DNA of 8,449 bases from Moraxellaceae bacterium. GTDB lineage: Bacteria; Pseudomonadota; Gammaproteobacteria; Pseudomonadales; Ketobacteraceae. The notes under the pieces were generated by a model that saw nothing but the letters and a program-made list of their open reading frames with translations, did no database searches and was not told the origin of the DNA. A program made the translations under genes and the position numbers. Location of the stretch: contig NVVG01000110.1 of assembly GCA_002402125.1 (NCBI GenBank), positions 6,156 to 14,604 of the forward strand, written 5' to 3'. This document shows positions 7,491-8,449 of this stretch, piece after piece. Numbering within the stretch: position 1 is the stretch's first letter; every line of letters begins with the position of its first letter.

Positions 7491-8078
7491 CTACTCGACC
7501 CAGTTATCAATATCGACAGAGTTTCGAATTAAACATTCTCGAATATTATGGAACTCACTAAACCCTGCAAGTGTTCCAGTGCCATTGTCGTACAAGGTAT
7601 GCACCACAAAGGTGACAGCTAGATCTTCACCCTCTTTCGGAACTTCCGTGCCCATCGGCAATTCAAACGTGAGATCTTCATCCGCAGGAAACGCGTCAAC
7701 CGCAATTCTAGTTACCATGAATTCATGAGCATCAAAAGCAACACAGTCACCTCCACCTGCACCAAACCCATCGGGAGCTGGGTTGTCAGACGATAGATCT
7801 ACCGCATCAAAAGATCTTGCCTGACCTAGCGGTGGGATTGGATCTTGCTTGCCCCAGTGAATGGCATAAAAAGTGATATCTGTTTCATCTAAGGCGCGCT
7901 CAATCGTTATGGTACCACCAACCGTTGACCCTGGATCCTGGTCTGCAAAACTCACCTTTCCTGGTGGGTGGGTAAGCTCTAGCGGTGGGGCAAACAAATT
8001 ACAGGCAGCAAGGCTAGTCGACAACACTAACAATAAACTCGTTTTAGCATGACGGGCACTAACTCTTATTATTTTCAA
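7491..8078 (-). CDS. Small lipoprotein of unknown function with one beta-sandwich-like domain
   Basis: A 195-residue envelope protein. The start is TTG at 8078, supported by GGAG six bases upstream (8088-8085) and by a signal peptide that begins at once; no ATG is available. The lipobox LAAC gives lipidated Cys26. Asn at the next position is not the Asp retention signal of enterobacteria, so outer-membrane location is likely. The mature part has KVSFADQDPGSTVGGTITI (41-59) then EtDITFYAIHWG (65-76), and later LTFELPMGTEVP (136-147) with DLAVTFVVHT (152-161). This pattern resembles a Fn3-like repeat found in bacterial surface proteins (FxDxD...GGTxxxxxAxDEsDIxxYxxxWG ... LPxGTxxP). Here it occurs once, with an acidic, glycine-rich insert of about 50 residues between the halves. 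Cys112 and Cys182 could form a disulfide. No catalytic motif is seen. It may be a surface-exposed binding protein; that is inference. Confidence 0.85.
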   Translation of the reverse strand: MKIIRVSARHAKTSLLLVLSTSLAACNLFAPPLELTHPPGKVSFADQDPGSTVGGTITIERALDETDITFYAIHWGKQDPIPPLGQARSFDAVDLSSDNPAPDGFGAGGGDCVAFDAHEFMVTRIAVDAFPADEDLTFELPMGTEVPKEGEDLAVTFVVHTLYDNGTGTLAGFSEFHNIRECLIRNSVDIDNWVE

Positions 8079-8124
8079 AACACTCTCCAGATTCTATTTT
8101 TTATTGTTCTTGGACAACTGTTGG

Positions 8125-8165
8125 CATAGCTCAGCTCTAGACATAATTCAGCTCTTAACATAGCA
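8125..8165. repeat. Two and a half 17-base direct repeats upstream of the lipoprotein gene
   Basis: CAGCTCTAGACATAATT (8132-8148) is followed directly by CAGCTCTTAACATAGCA (8149-8165). A fragment, CATAGCT (8125-8131), precedes them. The first 14 bases of the two full copies differ at only two positions. They lie about 50-90 bases upstream of the lipoprotein start, so they could be regulator sites or simply a recent tandem duplication. Confidence 0.65.
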
Positions 8166-8202
8166 CCGCCCTATACGTGGGCCAGCCCTAGGCACCTAAA
8201 TT

Positions 8203-8261
8203 AAAACTCCTACTAAGTAAGTGGCATAGAGCGGGAGAAAGGTTCAAGAGGTTGGAGTTTT
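8203..8261. other. Widely spaced inverted repeat, possible structured leader RNA
   Basis: AAAACTCC (8203-8210) and GGAGTTTT (8254-8261) are perfect complements separated by 43 bases. On the plus strand the second arm ends in five T; on the minus strand the first arm ends in four T. The interval contains little obvious internal pairing. It lies in the probable leader region of the lipoprotein gene. It may be chance. Confidence 0.3.
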
Positions 8262-8375
8262 TACCAAAAAGGCCTAAATCATTAGCCAGACTCGCCACAT
8301 CAGCTATCACCCCGCCAGGGCCTATAGCAGCCCTAATACTATTAAACGAACGAGACCTGCCGTCAAGGGTATAAA

Positions 8376-8408
8376 AATCCGGCGATTCAACTTAGGTAAC
8401 GTCGGATT
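8376..8408 (-). terminator. Candidate terminator of a minus-strand gene beyond the window edge
   Basis: AATCCG-G-CG (8376-8384) and CG-T-CGGATT (8400-8408) pair with one mismatch around a 15-base loop. On the minus strand the stem runs into TTTTTAT. Two minus-strand frames that are open at the window edge reach TAA just before it, so the 3' end of a neighbouring gene could lie here. The remaining sequence is too short to identify one. Confidence 0.4.
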
Positions 8409-8449
8409 ATTTTACAATTACTTAACACCTATCCAAACCATTATCAGCA

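Larger units (their letters stand above)
8079..8449. other. Non-coding stretch upstream of the lipoprotein gene
   Basis: About 371 bases with no convincing gene on either strand. It contains the direct repeats at 8125-8165, a long-range inverted repeat (8203-8261), a minor AGGGC/GCCCT dyad (8317-8334) and a terminator-like hairpin (8376-8408). A TTGACG (8366-8361) on the minus strand could be a -35 box, but its -10 partner is poor, so I do not call the lipoprotein promoter. Confidence 0.5.

Noticed and set aside
7320..7532. 70-codon plus-strand frame
   Set aside because: No ribosome binding site, runs through the GNRA-capped hairpin and antisense into the lipoprotein gene, and has no recognisable features.
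8317..8334. AGGGC/GCCCT hairpin
   Set aside because: Only five base pairs, no T-run and no gene end beside it; likely chance.
1..8449. CRISPR array, insertion sequence, tRNA or phage remnants
   Set aside because: No regularly spaced repeats, transposase-like frames, terminal inverted repeats with target duplications, or tRNA-like folds were seen.

Overview
The window is moderately AT-rich DNA from a Gram-negative bacterium. A TonB-dependent outer-membrane receptor, a lipoprotein with a classical lipobox and a periplasmic-sensing hybrid kinase point to a gammaproteobacterium. The gene mix resembles marine polysaccharide-degrading lineages, but that is inference; no marker gene fixes the taxon.

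There are four genes. On the plus strand, 80-2815 encodes a 911-residue hybrid sensor kinase (signal peptide, YfiR-like periplasmic domain, long coiled coil, one membrane segment, HisKA, HATPase, two receiver domains). The other three lie on the minus strand, convergent with it. They are a secreted right-handed beta-helix protein (2981-4486), a TonB-dependent receptor (5021-7135) and a small lipoprotein (7491-8078). The gaps between the minus-strand genes are long (about 535 and 355 bases) and hold hairpins and promoter-like sites, so these look like three separate transcription units rather than one operon.

Non-coding features: an intrinsic terminator after the beta-helix gene (2932-2956); a nine-base-pair hairpin after the receptor gene (4971-5001); a nine-base-pair, GNRA-capped hairpin after the lipoprotein gene (7447-7468); a promoter of the beta-helix gene covered by two inverted repeats (4622-4660); CTAGG dyads upstream of the receptor (7209-7236); and short degenerate tandem repeats in three non-coding stretches (2795-2882, 4836-4870, 8125-8165).

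A plausible reading is a small envelope module. The lipoprotein and beta-helix protein would act at or outside the outer membrane on a glycan or similar polymer, the receptor would import a product or cofactor, and the YfiR-kinase would sense an envelope condition and feed a phosphorelay. Only the individual gene identities are supported by the sequence. The functional link is inference from proximity and from my recollection that YfiR-type proteins are often encoded near TonB-dependent receptors of this type.
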